Assembly: GCF_015594845.1 (NCBI RefSeq)
Contig: NZ_JADNRK010000004.1
Location: 62,001 to 126,000 of the forward strand
Direction of reading: 5' to 3'
DNA: 64,000 nucleotides
Source: Alkalibacter mobilis
Lineage (GTDB): Bacteria > Bacillota > Clostridia > Eubacteriales > Alkalibacteraceae
Within the stretch, counting starts at the first letter, position 1. Every line of letters starts with the position of its first letter. This document shows, piece by piece, positions 8,931-17,437 of the stretch. A model generated the notes under the pieces. That model was not told the origin of the DNA and made no database searches. It saw only the letters and a program-made list of their open reading frames with translations. Made by a program: the position numbers and the translations under genes.

Positions 8931-9168
8931 TAGATCCTTCACATTCGTTCAGGATGACGAAGTTCGCGCAGATTCTTCGCATTCCTTCAGAATGCCGAAG
9001 TTTGTGTAGATCCTTCCCGTTCCTTCAGAATGCCGAAGTTTGTGTAAATCCTTCGCGTTCCTTCAGGATGACGTAGTTCGCGCAGATTCTTCCCGTTCGT
9101 TCAGGATGACGTAGTTTATGCAGATCTTTCGCGTTCCTTCAGGATGACAGCATTGTATGCTGTCATCC
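8931..9168. repeat. Dispersed repeat block C, 38-bp tandem array
   Basis: Six copies of a unit like GATCCTTCGCGTTCCTTCAG + GATGACGAAGTTCGCGCA begin at 8933, 8971, 9009, 9047, 9085 and 9123, a constant period of 38. Variation includes ATGACG/ATGCCG and GATCC/GATTC. The last copy turns into the inverted hairpin at 9142-9168, which acts as a terminator. The array fills the gap between convergent truA and the VOC gene. Confidence 0.92.
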
Positions 9169-9177
9169 TTGTTTTAC
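9142..9177. terminator. Terminator formed from the last repeat unit
   Basis: GGATGACAGCA (9142-9152), loop TTGTA, TGCTGTCATCC (9158-9168) is a perfect 11-bp stem followed by TTGTTTT on the plus strand. It can end truA transcripts. It also contains the TGA stop and the last glycine codon of the opposite VOC gene. Confidence 0.75.
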
Positions 9178-9531
9178 AAACTGGACCTTCATGCCGTTTG
9201 GATCAAGCACAAAAAAGAATTCAACATGTGGATTTGGCTTGAATGGACCACTGTGGACGGCGAAACCCTTTTGGCTGACCTCGGCCATTTTCTCCTGGAT
9301 GTCATCTACGGCAAATCCCATGGACATATGGTCGGGATATTCCAATTTGGCCTTGTTCTCCCTGTCGAATATCAATTCTACGTGAGTACCGTCTTCATCC
9401 CCCAGAAATACTATTTCCGTTGTGGGAGAAGCTGAAAATTTTCTCTGGACCTTCAATCCTACCACTTCAGTATAGAATTTCAAGGATTTTTCCAAATCCA
9501 CTACCTTGAATGTGTACCATAAAAAACTCAT
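9163..9531 (-). CDS. VOC-family (glyoxalase-like) protein
   Basis: A 122-residue single-domain vicinal-oxygen-chelate protein with two beta-alpha-beta-beta-beta modules: 'LWYTFKVVDLEKSLKFYTEVVGL' at the N-terminus and 'DPNGMKVQFV' at the C-terminus. Candidate metal ligands are an early His/Tyr position, Glu near 'HVELIF' and Glu/His in the second module. It resembles lactoylglutathione lyase, but the substrate cannot be told; an anaerobe without glutathione may use another thiol adduct. ATG at 9531 overlaps the upstream thioesterase stop (ATGA). Its own stop lies inside a dispersed repeat. Confidence 0.8.
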   Translation of the reverse strand: MSFLWYTFKVVDLEKSLKFYTEVVGLKVQRKFSASPTTEIVFLGDEDGTHVELIFDRENKAKLEYPDHMSMGFAVDDIQEKMAEVSQKGFAVHSGPFKPNPHVEFFFVLDPNGMKVQFVKQG

Positions 9532-9956
9532 TTTTCATCCTCCTTTTTTATGTTGAAAAAAATTTTGTATACTTCCGGAAAGTTCTGTTTCAGTCTTAAA
9601 GGTTTAAGATTTTCATCCAGGAATGCGTGCTTGCTTTTCCCCATGGCAAATATCTCTTTTGAGTCTGGATCCTCCACCACATAAGTCATGCTTATGCGCA
9701 GCCCTGTAAAATCTTCAACCCCAAGCTTTATGACAAATTCATCCCCAAACCTTGCTGGAGACTTGTAAGTGCAATCTACATGCAAAACCGGTAGCGTTAT
9801 CCCCAATTCTTCAAGTTTATGATAGGGCAGACCCAGATGTTCCAAATAATCTATTCTGGCCTCCTCGAACCACCGAATATAATTTGAGTGATGGACTATC
9901 CCCATTGCATCCGTCTCGTAGTAATTAACCTTTCTCGAATATCCCATGTAAGGCAT
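9528..9956 (-). CDS. Acyl-CoA thioesterase, 4HBT (YbgC/FadM) family
   Basis: A 142-residue hot-dog-fold thioesterase. The N-terminal 'VNYYETDAMGIVHHSNYIRW' contains the catalytic Asp and the HxxY element of the YbgC/FadM branch. It should hydrolyse acyl-CoA or acyl-ACP thioesters in the cytoplasm. The ATG at 9956 is preceded by GGGAGGAG; an in-frame TTG at 9974 would place the ribosome site inside the gene. It lies between the ttcA-like and VOC genes with end overlaps, so it is part of the same transcript, without an obvious functional link to tRNA thiolation. Confidence 0.87.
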   Translation of the reverse strand: MPYMGYSRKVNYYETDAMGIVHHSNYIRWFEEARIDYLEHLGLPYHKLEELGITLPVLHVDCTYKSPARFGDEFVIKLGVEDFTGLRISMTYVVEDPDSKEIFAMGKSKHAFLDENLKPLRLKQNFPEVYKIFFNIKKEDEK

Positions 9957-9970
9957 GTCCGCTCCTCCCG

Positions 9971-10798
9971 TCAAATATCGTATTCTTCCAAAAAACTGTG
10001 TTTTTCTCCGTGTTTTCTATATTCGATCACCGTATCCAAATTTACGTTATGCATGCTGGTAAATATATTCATATCAATTCCAGGGTGATTTTTATTCAGC
10101 TTTTTAATAAGGGCTTTCATTTCCTGCCTTTTAGACCCGATCCCATCGTCGCCCAAGACACATTTTTCCGTGAGCCTGCATGCACATCTGATAAATTCAA
10201 GCTCGTTGTACCTTCTCCATGCAATGATGTCGTCTTCTCTGACCATATACAAAGGTCTTATAAGTTCCATACCTTCAAAATTACTGCTTTTTAGTTTTGG
10301 CATCATTGTCTTGATTTCCGCACTGTAGAGCATGCTCATGAGGGTAGTCTCGATGACATCATCAAAATGGTGACCTAAAGCTATCTTGTTGCACCCTAAT
10401 TCCTTGGCTTTGGCGTAGAGATGGCCTCTGCGCATTTTGGCGCAAAGATAACAAGGGGACTGATTCATGTCTGCCACGATGTCATATATTTGAGACTCGA
10501 AAATGGTCAGAGGAACTTCCAAGATTTTTGCGTTATTCTCTATAACCTGACGGTTTATACTGTTGTATCCCGGATCCATTACCAAAAACACCAATTCAAA
10601 ATCGTATTTCCCGTGTTTTTGTAATATCTGCATGGCCTTGGCCATCAACATGGAATCTTTCCCGCCGGAGATGCATACGGCTATCTTGTCTCCTTCAGAA
10701 ATCAAGTCGTATCTAATGACTCCTTTTATGAATCTGTTCCAAATTTCTTTTCTATATTTTTTTATGATGCTTCTTTCTACAAGCTGATGTTTTTCCAT
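9971..10798 (-). CDS. TtcA-family tRNA thiolation protein
   Basis: A 275-residue PP-loop ATPase. SGGKDS (about 44-49) binds ATP, and a central CxxC (CYLC) and a later Cys pair in 'CACRLTEKC' match TtcA-type enzymes. TtcA uses a [4Fe-4S] cluster and adenylation to make 2-thiocytidine at tRNA position 32. The GHHFDD motif is also typical. ATG at 10798 follows AGGAGAAAAT. The gene is 19 bases downstream of a cysteine desulfurase, which can supply the sulfur. Clostridial members may have a slightly different tRNA target, so the TtcA name is kept at family level. Confidence 0.85.
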   Translation of the reverse strand: MEKHQLVERSIIKKYRKEIWNRFIKGVIRYDLISEGDKIAVCISGGKDSMLMAKAMQILQKHGKYDFELVFLVMDPGYNSINRQVIENNAKILEVPLTIFESQIYDIVADMNQSPCYLCAKMRRGHLYAKAKELGCNKIALGHHFDDVIETTLMSMLYSAEIKTMMPKLKSSNFEGMELIRPLYMVREDDIIAWRRYNELEFIRCACRLTEKCVLGDDGIGSKRQEMKALIKKLNKNHPGIDMNIFTSMHNVNLDTVIEYRKHGEKHSFLEEYDI

Positions 10799-10817
10799 AT
10801 TTTCTCCTCTACATCGA

Positions 10818-11936
10818 TTATCTCAAATCTTTGTACCATAGGTCAAAGTTATTCTTGAATATTTTTAATTCTTTTTCTGTGGTTAGGTGGCTCAAACATA
10901 TTCTGACAGACGACAACGCCCGTTTTTTGTCCTTCCAGACAGCATAGACAGACTTGGATGGTGTATTGGGAGCTGAACAAGCCGATTTTGCCGAAAAGTA
11001 TATCTCTCTTTTGCCGAAATGATCCACCATGTCCTCACCTTTGACATTTTCAACGCTGAAATTCAGAAAATGGGGCAATGAATTTTCGGTAGAATTTATT
11101 AAAACACCTTTGTATCCCTTGAAAAATTTTCTTAAATCTTCATTAAGTAAGCGGATATAAGCCAACCTTTTACCCATGCCACCACAGCTTAATTCCAAGG
11201 CTTTTGCCATTGTGGCTATAAGAGCCGTTGAAGGGGTGCCGCTCCGATATGGACTTAGGCTCAGTCCCCCGTATATCATGGGTTCCAATATGATCTCATC
11301 TTTTTTTACAAGAGCACCACAACCGTTTATTCCATAGAATTTATGTGCGGAAAAGGTTATCATGTCCGCTTTGTCAAGACTTATGCCAACCTTTCCCATG
11401 GCCTGGGTTGCATCCACATGGAACATGCAATCTGGGTTTCTTTTTATTATTTCACTGATCTTGTCGATATCCTGCAACACTCCGGTTTCACTTTCGACTG
11501 CTCCGATGGAAACCATTATCGTATTCTTATCCATCAGTTCTTCCAGATTTTCCAAATCGACCCTTCCATCTCGTCCTATTTCTACAAAATCCACTTCGAA
11601 GCCTCTATTTTTAAGGCTCATTAAAGGCCCTATCACAGATGAATGTTCCATATAAGTAGTTATTATGTGTTTGCCCCTGTAGCTGTTTTTAGCTGCATAT
11701 CCCAAAATGGCCAAGTTGTTTGCTTCACTGGCCCCGGAAGTAAAAACTATTTCCCTTTTTTCAAGACCCGTTGATTTAAGTATGGTTTCTTTAGCTTCCT
11801 CGATCCTTTTCAAAGATTCTCTGCCTAAATCATGCCCTGAGTTGGGATTGGCAGGATACTTTCTGGTCAGATCTACAAATTCTTCCAAAACCAGTTCATC
11901 TACGGGGGTTGTAGCACCGTAATCCAAATATATCAT
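10818..11936 (-). CDS. Cysteine desulfurase (NifS/IscS family)
   Basis: A 372-residue class V aminotransferase. The PLP-lysine is in 'FSAHKFYG', the N-terminus 'IYLDYGATTPVDEL' is diagnostic, and a mobile Cys loop 'SAKSACSAPN' near residue 330 carries the persulfide cysteine. The enzyme takes sulfur from cysteine and passes it on, here most likely to the TtcA-type protein encoded next. ATG at 11936 follows GAGGTG; the ORF extends 28 codons further up without a ribosome site and with Cys-rich, non-family sequence. First gene of a four-gene operon. Confidence 0.9.
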   Translation of the reverse strand: MIYLDYGATTPVDELVLEEFVDLTRKYPANPNSGHDLGRESLKRIEEAKETILKSTGLEKREIVFTSGASEANNLAILGYAAKNSYRGKHIITTYMEHSSVIGPLMSLKNRGFEVDFVEIGRDGRVDLENLEELMDKNTIMVSIGAVESETGVLQDIDKISEIIKRNPDCMFHVDATQAMGKVGISLDKADMITFSAHKFYGINGCGALVKKDEIILEPMIYGGLSLSPYRSGTPSTALIATMAKALELSCGGMGKRLAYIRLLNEDLRKFFKGYKGVLINSTENSLPHFLNFSVENVKGEDMVDHFGKREIYFSAKSACSAPNTPSKSVYAVWKDKKRALSSVRICLSHLTTEKELKIFKNNFDLWYKDLR

Positions 11937-12099
11937 AATTACACCTCGATTATTTTCAATAATTGAATATATCATAAAATGGAAAACTCCACAATAACAG
12001 CAAAATGTCGACTTTGACATGCAAAAGAAGATCCGGGCAACGATTCCCGGACCATAACTAAATATGTATTAAATTTTTGTTTCAAAGTCTTGTGACATA

Positions 12100-12546
12100 C
12101 TACTCGATTTCAATTCGTTTCTCAGCTTCCGACTTTTCTTTTTTGGCAACCTCGATCTTCAGGACCCCATCATCCAATTTGGCCTTGATGTCATCCCCTG
12201 ATGCATTTTCAAGATAAAGGCTTCTGCACATAGAGCTTACCTTTCTTTCCTTGTGAATGTAGTTTTTCTTTTCTTCCTCTACCTTTTCTTCTCTTTTCAC
12301 AGAAATCGAAAGTCTGCCTCGATCGAAAGAAATCTCCACTTCTTCCTTCTTGATTCCGGGCATATCCGCCTCAACGATGTAATTCTTTTCGTCTTCCTGT
12401 ACGTCTACTTTAAATGTGTCAAAAGCCAAGCTCCTGCCTGGTAAGCTGCGGCCTCCAAAAAAGTCGTCAAGCATGTTGTAGACATTACCGAATCCGGTAT
12501 CGAATAAATCTACATCTTTTCTGTTGAATGGTACCAATCCTGTCAT
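12100..12546 (-). CDS. Small heat-shock protein Hsp20
   Basis: A 148-residue alpha-crystallin-domain chaperone. The crystallin core runs from about residue 45 ('VDVQEDEKNYIVEADMPG') to 145 and includes 'LENASGDDIKAKLDDGVLKI', where the GVL motif is characteristic. It holds unfolding proteins under heat or solvent stress. The ATG at 12546 follows GGGAG; a TTG codon at 12555 is less likely. A CIRCE element lies 27 bases upstream of the start, so HrcA repression is expected. Confidence 0.92.
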   Translation of the reverse strand: MTGLVPFNRKDVDLFDTGFGNVYNMLDDFFGGRSLPGRSLAFDTFKVDVQEDEKNYIVEADMPGIKKEEVEISFDRGRLSISVKREEKVEEEKKNYIHKERKVSSMCRSLYLENASGDDIKAKLDDGVLKIEVAKKEKSEAEKRIEIE

Positions 12547-12572
12547 GATCAACAACTCCCTTCACTTAATTT

Positions 12573-12599
12573 TTAGCACTCGCTTACACAGAGTGCCAA
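12573..12599. promoter_or_regulatory. CIRCE element (HrcA operator)
   Basis: TTAGCACTC (12573-12581), nine bases, GAGTGCCAA (12591-12599). This matches the consensus TTAGCACTC-N9-GAGTGCTAA with one mismatch. It lies just upstream of hsp20 on the minus strand. Confidence 0.93.
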
Positions 12600-12631
12600 C
12601 TCTACTAATAATATATCCTACCTAAAATATT

Positions 12632-13078
12632 TTAAACATTTTGAGAAATCTTTTTTATCCGATCATGGACTCTGATTTCGCCGTTTCTAACAGTTTTTGC
12701 AAAAGCGGCACTTTTCCAAAGCCCGCAATTGCCTTGTCTTTTAAAAACAGGGCATTCTTCATAGCATTTTTTACCTGGGATCGTTATTTCAATCACTGCA
12801 CTGCCTATTTCAAGTCTATCGCCTTCCTTTAACCCTTTTATGTCAAATCCCGCAGTAGAGATATTTTCTTTAAACCTGGATATGCAAAAACCATCTTTCT
12901 TTTCAGGAATCGCTGAAATTCGTGCTTCTGATTCCATCAAAGTGATCTGCAGTTTTTCATCTCCACCTTCAAAAGCAGACCCTGAGATCCCCGTACCTTC
13001 TTTTAACATAATTACGTCTACTTCTTCCTGACTTCTATTGTTTACCGTTTTTATTTTTATTTTTTCTACAAAACCCAT
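12632..13078 (-). CDS. MOSC-domain protein
   Basis: A 148-residue stand-alone MOSC (molybdenum cofactor sulfurase C-terminal) domain of the small clostridial type. The C-terminal stretch has the cysteines 'KKCYEECPVFKRQGNC', and the family end 'GEIRVHDRI' is present. MOSC domains bind pterin-metal or carry sulfur and are linked with molybdenum cofactor chemistry. ATG at 13078 follows AAAGGAG; the ORF's extra 11 codons upstream lack a ribosome site. Proximity to a NifX/MinD cluster that may handle a metal-sulfur cofactor is suggestive but unproven. Confidence 0.82.
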   Translation of the reverse strand: MGFVEKIKIKTVNNRSQEEVDVIMLKEGTGISGSAFEGGDEKLQITLMESEARISAIPEKKDGFCISRFKENISTAGFDIKGLKEGDRLEIGSAVIEITIPGKKCYEECPVFKRQGNCGLWKSAAFAKTVRNGEIRVHDRIKKISQNV

Positions 13079-13164
13079 TTTTTCTCCTTTCTTGCCACAT
13101 TGGTGACACATTGATGTTTTATACTCATCTCATAGAAACAATATATCACAAGGAGGATAAAAAA

Positions 13165-13638
13165 ATGAATATTAAAAAAATTATTACAGGCGCATTGGTT
13201 CTTACAGTTCTTGGAGGTGGAGCAGCATTTGCAGCAAGCGCTCAAACCCCTGCCGAGATCCTGGCTGATCTTACCGGCAAAACTGTAGAAGCGGTTTATC
13301 AAGAAAGAGAAGAAGGCGAAACTTTCGGAGCCATGGCTGCAGAAACAGAAAATTTCGAGGCATTTAAAACTTCAATGCTTGAAAACAGAAAAACCGTCTT
13401 GCAAGAAAGAGTTGAAGAAGGCAGAATCACACAAGAAGAAGCTGACGAAATTTATGCAAATATGGTGGAAAACAGCGAAGACTGTGACGGCACAGGCAGC
13501 AACATGAGATTGGGTCAGGAAAATGGCCTGGGATTTGGACAGGGCAATGGCAACGGAGACGGTAACGGACAAAGAAACGGCAACAGTGAAGGCGGCGGAT
13601 CCGGTAACGGTTATGGCGCAAAGAACGGCAACAAATAA
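13165..13638 (+). CDS. Small secreted Gly/Asn-rich protein (DUF2680-like)
   Basis: A 157-residue exported protein. Residues 1-24 form a signal peptide cut near AFA-AS. Residues 25-105 are helical and charged, with 'VEEGRITQEEADEIYANM', the kind of hairpin seen in DUF2680/YckD-like and LTXXQ-like envelope proteins. The tail (about 110-157) is low-complexity Gly, Asn and Asp. ATG at 13165 follows AAGGAGGATAAAAAA, an excellent site; the ORF upstream of it lacks one. Function is unknown. A single gene with a strong terminator. Confidence 0.78.
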   Translation: MNIKKIITGALVLTVLGGGAAFAASAQTPAEILADLTGKTVEAVYQEREEGETFGAMAAETENFEAFKTSMLENRKTVLQERVEEGRITQEEADEIYANMVENSEDCDGTGSNMRLGQENGLGFGQGNGNGDGNGQRNGNSEGGGSGNGYGAKNGNK

Positions 13639-13650
13639 TCTGAAATTTAA

Positions 13651-13695
13651 AATAAAGGACTCATCACCAGCTGGTGATGAGTCCTTTATTTTGTT
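13651..13695. terminator. Bidirectional terminator
   Basis: Positions 13651-13690 form a perfect 40-base palindrome (20-bp arms meeting at CCAG/CTGG), with T-rich flanks on both sides. It separates the convergent secreted-protein gene and the NifX/MinD operon. Confidence 0.9.
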
Positions 13696-13706
13696 GCACT
13701 GCCATT

Positions 13707-14057
13707 TTAGCAATTTCCGCTATGGGCATGATCGTTGCAAATAGAACCTGTTGATTTCAAATTACCGCATACATAACCCTCGGCAACTTCTTTTGAATCG
13801 CCTCTTGCGCCTGTAACTACAGTAATACCTTTTTCATTGAAAATATCGACTGCTCCTCCACCCATTCCGCCGGAGATTATTACGTTTACACCAATATCAT
13901 TCAAATAATTCGGCAAAAATCCTGGTCTGTGCCCCGGATTGGGAACTGATTCGTTGCTGACGATCAATCCATCTACCACATCAAAAATTTCAAAGGTTTC
14001 ACAATGTCCAAAATGCTGTGTCACCTGCTTGTTTTCACTTGCTACTGCTACTTTCAT
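13707..14057 (-). CDS. NifX/NifB-fold (dinitrogenase FeMo cofactor) protein, ORP-like
   Basis: A 116-residue single-domain protein of the Nitro_FeMo-Co family. It begins 'MKVAVASENKQVTQHFGHCETF', has the glycine loop 'IISGGMGGGAVDIF', and ends with a His/Cys-rich tail (C-x3-H-x-H...C). Members bind metal-sulfur clusters; orange protein (ORP) of Desulfovibrio belongs to this fold and binds a Mo-Cu-S cluster. It is the last gene of the operon that starts with DUF134. No nif structural genes are near, so a nitrogenase role is unlikely. Confidence 0.85.
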   Translation of the reverse strand: MKVAVASENKQVTQHFGHCETFEIFDVVDGLIVSNESVPNPGHRPGFLPNYLNDIGVNVIISGGMGGGAVDIFNEKGITVVTGARGDSKEVAEGYVCGNLKSTGSICNDHAHSGNC

Positions 14058-14080
14058 GATTCTTCCTCCTAATAGTTAAA

Positions 14081-14857
14081 TTATTTGTCCATACTTTCTA
14101 CAAAATCATCAAACCAATGTTCGTTGTACATTTCTATAATTCCCTTGTCGCATAGATTTGCGATATTTGGATCTATAGGAATCTTGGCAATTACCTTAAG
14201 ACCTTCTTTTTTTGCGATCTCATCGATTTTGCTTTCCCCGAATATTTGGTGTTTTTCACCGCAGCTCGGGCATTTAAAATAGGACATGTTTTCAACCAGT
14301 CCCAAGATAGGAACTTTCATCATTTGAGCCATCTTTACCGCTTTGGCCACTATCATTGATACCAGTTCCTGTGGAGACGCCACTACTATTATGCCGTCAA
14401 GGGGCAATGATTGGAATACCGTCAACGGAACGTCTCCTGTTCCAGGAGGCAGATCCACAAACATGTAATCTATGTCTTCCCATATGACATCGCTCCAAAA
14501 TTGTTTTACGGTGCCCGCTATTATAGGGCCTCTCCATATTACAGGGTCGGTGCTATTATCCAAGATCAAGTTGATGGACATGACGTCGATCCCCGATTTT
14601 GTTTTAACGGGATACAAACCTTCTTCAGTAGCTCCCGCTTTCACATCCAAACCGAATGCCTTTGGGATGGATGGACCGGTGATGTCCGCATCTAAAATCC
14701 CAACTTTCTTGTCCCTTCTCCTCATTGTCACCGCCAAAAGCGAAGTTACCAGGGATTTCCCTACTCCTCCTTTTCCGCTGACCACTCCGATCACTTTTTT
14801 AACATTGCTCTTTTCGTGTAGATTCGCTGCAAATTCATTTTTTTTGTCTTGATTCAT
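14081..14857 (-). CDS. Mrp/NBP35-family iron-sulfur carrier ATPase
   Basis: A 258-residue P-loop protein. The deviant Walker A GKGGVGKS is at about residues 28-35, a 'VDLPPGTGD' motif is typical of Mrp/ApbC, and the C-terminal CxxC in 'YFKCPSCGEKH' binds a bridging cluster between two subunits. It carries or inserts iron-sulfur clusters. It lacks the N-terminal MIP18 domain, as in many anaerobes. ATG at 14857 follows AAGGAGATTT. It lies between the MBL protein and the NifX protein, as Mrp does in Desulfovibrio ORP loci. Confidence 0.9.
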   Translation of the reverse strand: MNQDKKNEFAANLHEKSNVKKVIGVVSGKGGVGKSLVTSLLAVTMRRRDKKVGILDADITGPSIPKAFGLDVKAGATEEGLYPVKTKSGIDVMSINLILDNSTDPVIWRGPIIAGTVKQFWSDVIWEDIDYMFVDLPPGTGDVPLTVFQSLPLDGIIVVASPQELVSMIVAKAVKMAQMMKVPILGLVENMSYFKCPSCGEKHQIFGESKIDEIAKKEGLKVIAKIPIDPNIANLCDKGIIEMYNEHWFDDFVESMDK

Positions 14858-14878
14858 TATTAAATCTCCTTGTCTATA

Positions 14879-15703
14879 TTAAACTTTAAATTGTAGCCCC
14901 GAAAACATGTACCTGACTTTGTCACCCATTTTAGATTTTAATATTTTATAGCCTTTAACACCCGTACAGTGGCCCGTATAACACTCCGCCTTGGTTTCAA
15001 TCAAAAATTCTGCTGTTTGATCTATGAATTTTTCATCCAGTGTGCTTCCCTGAGATCTCGATCCAAAGTGAAATCCTCCCACTATGGCATCGGGATAGGA
15101 TCCGAATTTATCCCGGTATGTTTTAACTATATGCATGATCCCATTGTGTGCACATCCGCAAAATAAAACAGCTTTGCCGCCTTCTCTTATGACCATATTT
15201 TGTTCATGTTTGAAATCATCCAGTATCAGTCGGCCTTCCTTATTGACAAACAGCCTCTTGTTTCCTAGAGGCATGCAGTCTTTTCTAGATTCTACCGTAA
15301 AAAGTTCAATATCGAAATCCAATTGAAATTCTTTATCCGTGTATACGATTCTGTCACCATAGTTCAGGTTTTTGTTCAACCCTATTGAACGAGTGTTTCC
15401 ATCCTCATCCACAGATACAAAATCATCAAACACACCGGGTCTGGCATAAATCTTTGCTTTATTGTTCAATTCCAAAAAATGCTTCAATCCACCGCCATGA
15501 TCGTAGTGCCCATGACTCAAAATCAGATGATCCACCTTCGACAAGTCCAAATCCAGCACTTTCGCATTTTTAGCAAAAACATCACTTGCTCCCGTATCGA
15601 AAAGAATTTCCTTGTCATTTAAGTTTACGTGGATGCTGAGTCCGTGTTCACAACCAAATTTTTCATCCAATGAAACATTTTCTGATAAAATGCTGACCAT
15701 CAT
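14879..15703 (-). CDS. MBL-fold metallo-hydrolase (COG1237 type)
   Basis: A 274-residue metallo-beta-lactamase-fold protein. The zinc motif is HGHYDHGG (about residues 65-72); further ligands are likely in 'CGCAHNGIMHI', 'GGFHFGS' and 'YTGHCTG'. It resembles the COG1237 proteins annotated as dihydropterin-related hydrolases, common beside MinD-ferredoxin genes in anaerobes. The start ATG (15703) overlaps the preceding gene's TGA, so translation is coupled. The substrate is unknown; an acidic thiol or pterin is possible. Confidence 0.82.
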   Translation of the reverse strand: MMVSILSENVSLDEKFGCEHGLSIHVNLNDKEILFDTGASDVFAKNAKVLDLDLSKVDHLILSHGHYDHGGGLKHFLELNNKAKIYARPGVFDDFVSVDEDGNTRSIGLNKNLNYGDRIVYTDKEFQLDFDIELFTVESRKDCMPLGNKRLFVNKEGRLILDDFKHEQNMVIREGGKAVLFCGCAHNGIMHIVKTYRDKFGSYPDAIVGGFHFGSRSQGSTLDEKFIDQTAEFLIETKAECYTGHCTGVKGYKILKSKMGDKVRYMFSGLQFKV

Positions 15704-16584
15704 TTTGACGACTCTCCGTTTCCCAGAAACAACTTCATGGTATTTTGATACGTTGCACCAATCGCTCTTGACGAAGGACAATCCACGTTGGCAAGGGTTT
15801 TCCCTGCATTTATTGTTTCTACGGCAACAGGGTCAAAAGGTATCTTTCCAACCATTTCAATATTGTTTTTCCTGCAGTATTCCTCAATTTCTTTTGTTTT
15901 CCCCGTGTTTGTATCAGACTTGTTTATACATACCGCAGTTTTTGTCTGAAATGCTGCCGCCGTCTGCAAAATCCTTTCCATATCGCTTATCCCTGAAACG
16001 GAAGGCTCTGTAACGATCAGCACCATGCTGACTCCGCTGATGCTTGCAATTACAGGGCATCCTATCCCAGGCGAACCGTCTATTATTGCAAATTTTTCAT
16101 CTGGTGCGGCCAACCGCATTTGTTTCTTTACTTCGGTTACAAGTTTCCCTGAAGTCCCACTTCCCATTTTTAACTTGGCAGTAGAGAAAACTTTGCCTTT
16201 TTCCTTATACAAGTAAAGCTCCCCTGCCACATCCGGGTATAATTTTACGGCTTCTACGGGACAAATGTATTCGCAAACTCCACAACCCTCGCAAGCGTAT
16301 GAAAACACTTCATAGACTCCATCAGTCTCATTTATGGTGTCAAATTTGCAGTGTTCGTAACACAATCCGCAACTGATGCATAGATCCTGATTTATCACCG
16401 CTTTTCCAAGTCCAAAATAGTCCTTTGATTCCGGTTGACTTTTAATGTTCATTATCAAATGAAGGTTGGGGGCATCCACGTCACAGTCCGCATACGCTTT
16501 GGCTTCGGACAATTCAATAAATGCACTTGCCAAGGTGGTTTTGCCGGTACCACCTTTACCGCTTAGTATCAGCAACTGTTTCAT
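15700..16584 (-). CDS. MinD-type ATPase with inserted double [4Fe-4S] ferredoxin (second copy)
   Basis: A 294-residue COG1149 protein. Walker A is 'LSGKGGTGKTT' (about residues 7-17). An inserted bacterial ferredoxin domain (about 60-115) has two clusters: 'CISCGLCYEHC' and 'CEGCGVCEYIC'. The ATPase resumes with 'DGSPGIGCPVI'. Such pairs are found in ORP operons of Desulfovibrio, where they form a complex with the orange protein. ATP-driven electron or cluster transfer is the likely role. It overlaps its upstream paralogue by 29 bases and the MBL gene by 4. Confidence 0.88.
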   Translation of the reverse strand: MKQLLILSGKGGTGKTTLASAFIELSEAKAYADCDVDAPNLHLIMNIKSQPESKDYFGLGKAVINQDLCISCGLCYEHCKFDTINETDGVYEVFSYACEGCGVCEYICPVEAVKLYPDVAGELYLYKEKGKVFSTAKLKMGSGTSGKLVTEVKKQMRLAAPDEKFAIIDGSPGIGCPVIASISGVSMVLIVTEPSVSGISDMERILQTAAAFQTKTAVCINKSDTNTGKTKEIEEYCRKNNIEMVGKIPFDPVAVETINAGKTLANVDCPSSRAIGATYQNTMKLFLGNGESSK

Positions 16585-17437
16585 GAGCGACCTCCCTCAG
16601 AATGTCCGAATAAATACTTTCAAACATTTTTTTATATTTCTCACTTTGTCTTGCCAATATTTCCCCCTCGGAGTTTATCCTTCCAAGTTCAGGGTCAAAA
16701 TCGATCCTTCCCAATATGGGTATGTTGTTTTCAATACAAAACTTTTCTGATGGATTATCGCCTTCTGTGCATTTATTCAATAACACACCATAAGGTATCT
16801 CAAATAACGTTACCAGCTCGTGGACCATCGCCAAATTGTGCGTGCCGAAAATAGTCGGTTCAGCGACTAAAACGCAATAGTCTGCGTCCCTTATGCTTTC
16901 CATCACTACACAGGCACTTCCTGGAGGGCAATCGATAACTATCGTTTCCCTGTCACTTAAATCTTCATCCAACAAATTTTTTATAACGGGCACACCCGAT
17001 GCCTTTCCCACTTCGAGCGTACCTGTCAGAGTTTTTACTCCTTGAGACATTCCCTTTTGGACTATGCCCACTGATACGTCCCTGTTGCTTATAGCGTCTC
17101 TTGGGCAAAGTATTTCACACCCACCACAGGAGTGACATATTTCATCGAACACCTTAACTCGATCCTTGATAAAAGCCAGTGCGTTAAATCTGCAAAATTC
17201 AACGCATTTTCTGCACCCATCGCAAAGCTCATTGTCTATTTGGGGAATTTTAACTGTCACCTCTTTGCTGCTTTCGATTTCAGGCTTAAAAAACAGATGT
17301 CCGTTAGGTTCCTCTACATCGCAATCGATATAAGCGGAATTTTTGATCACTGCAGCCAGATTTACTGACAATAGAGTTTTTCCGGTTCCTCCCTTGCCAC
17401 TAAGAACGGCTAGTCTGAAGCCTTTTTCAGCTTTCAT
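16556..17437 (-). CDS. MinD-type ATPase with inserted double [4Fe-4S] ferredoxin (first copy)
   Basis: A 293-residue paralogue of the next gene, with Walker A 'LSGKGGTGKTL' and two ferredoxin motifs ('CDGCRKCVEFC' and 'CHSCGGCEILC') at about 60-115, then 'IDCPPGSACVVM'. The two copies probably form a heterodimer. ATG at 17437 lies inside the end of the NifX gene (11-base overlap); the ORF extends 18 codons above this ATG in sequence that only mirrors the NifX gene. It is part of the DUF134 operon. Confidence 0.88.
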   Translation of the reverse strand: MKAEKGFRLAVLSGKGGTGKTLLSVNLAAVIKNSAYIDCDVEEPNGHLFFKPEIESSKEVTVKIPQIDNELCDGCRKCVEFCRFNALAFIKDRVKVFDEICHSCGGCEILCPRDAISNRDVSVGIVQKGMSQGVKTLTGTLEVGKASGVPVIKNLLDEDLSDRETIVIDCPPGSACVVMESIRDADYCVLVAEPTIFGTHNLAMVHELVTLFEIPYGVLLNKCTEGDNPSEKFCIENNIPILGRIDFDPELGRINSEGEILARQSEKYKKMFESIYSDILREVAHETVADTKR

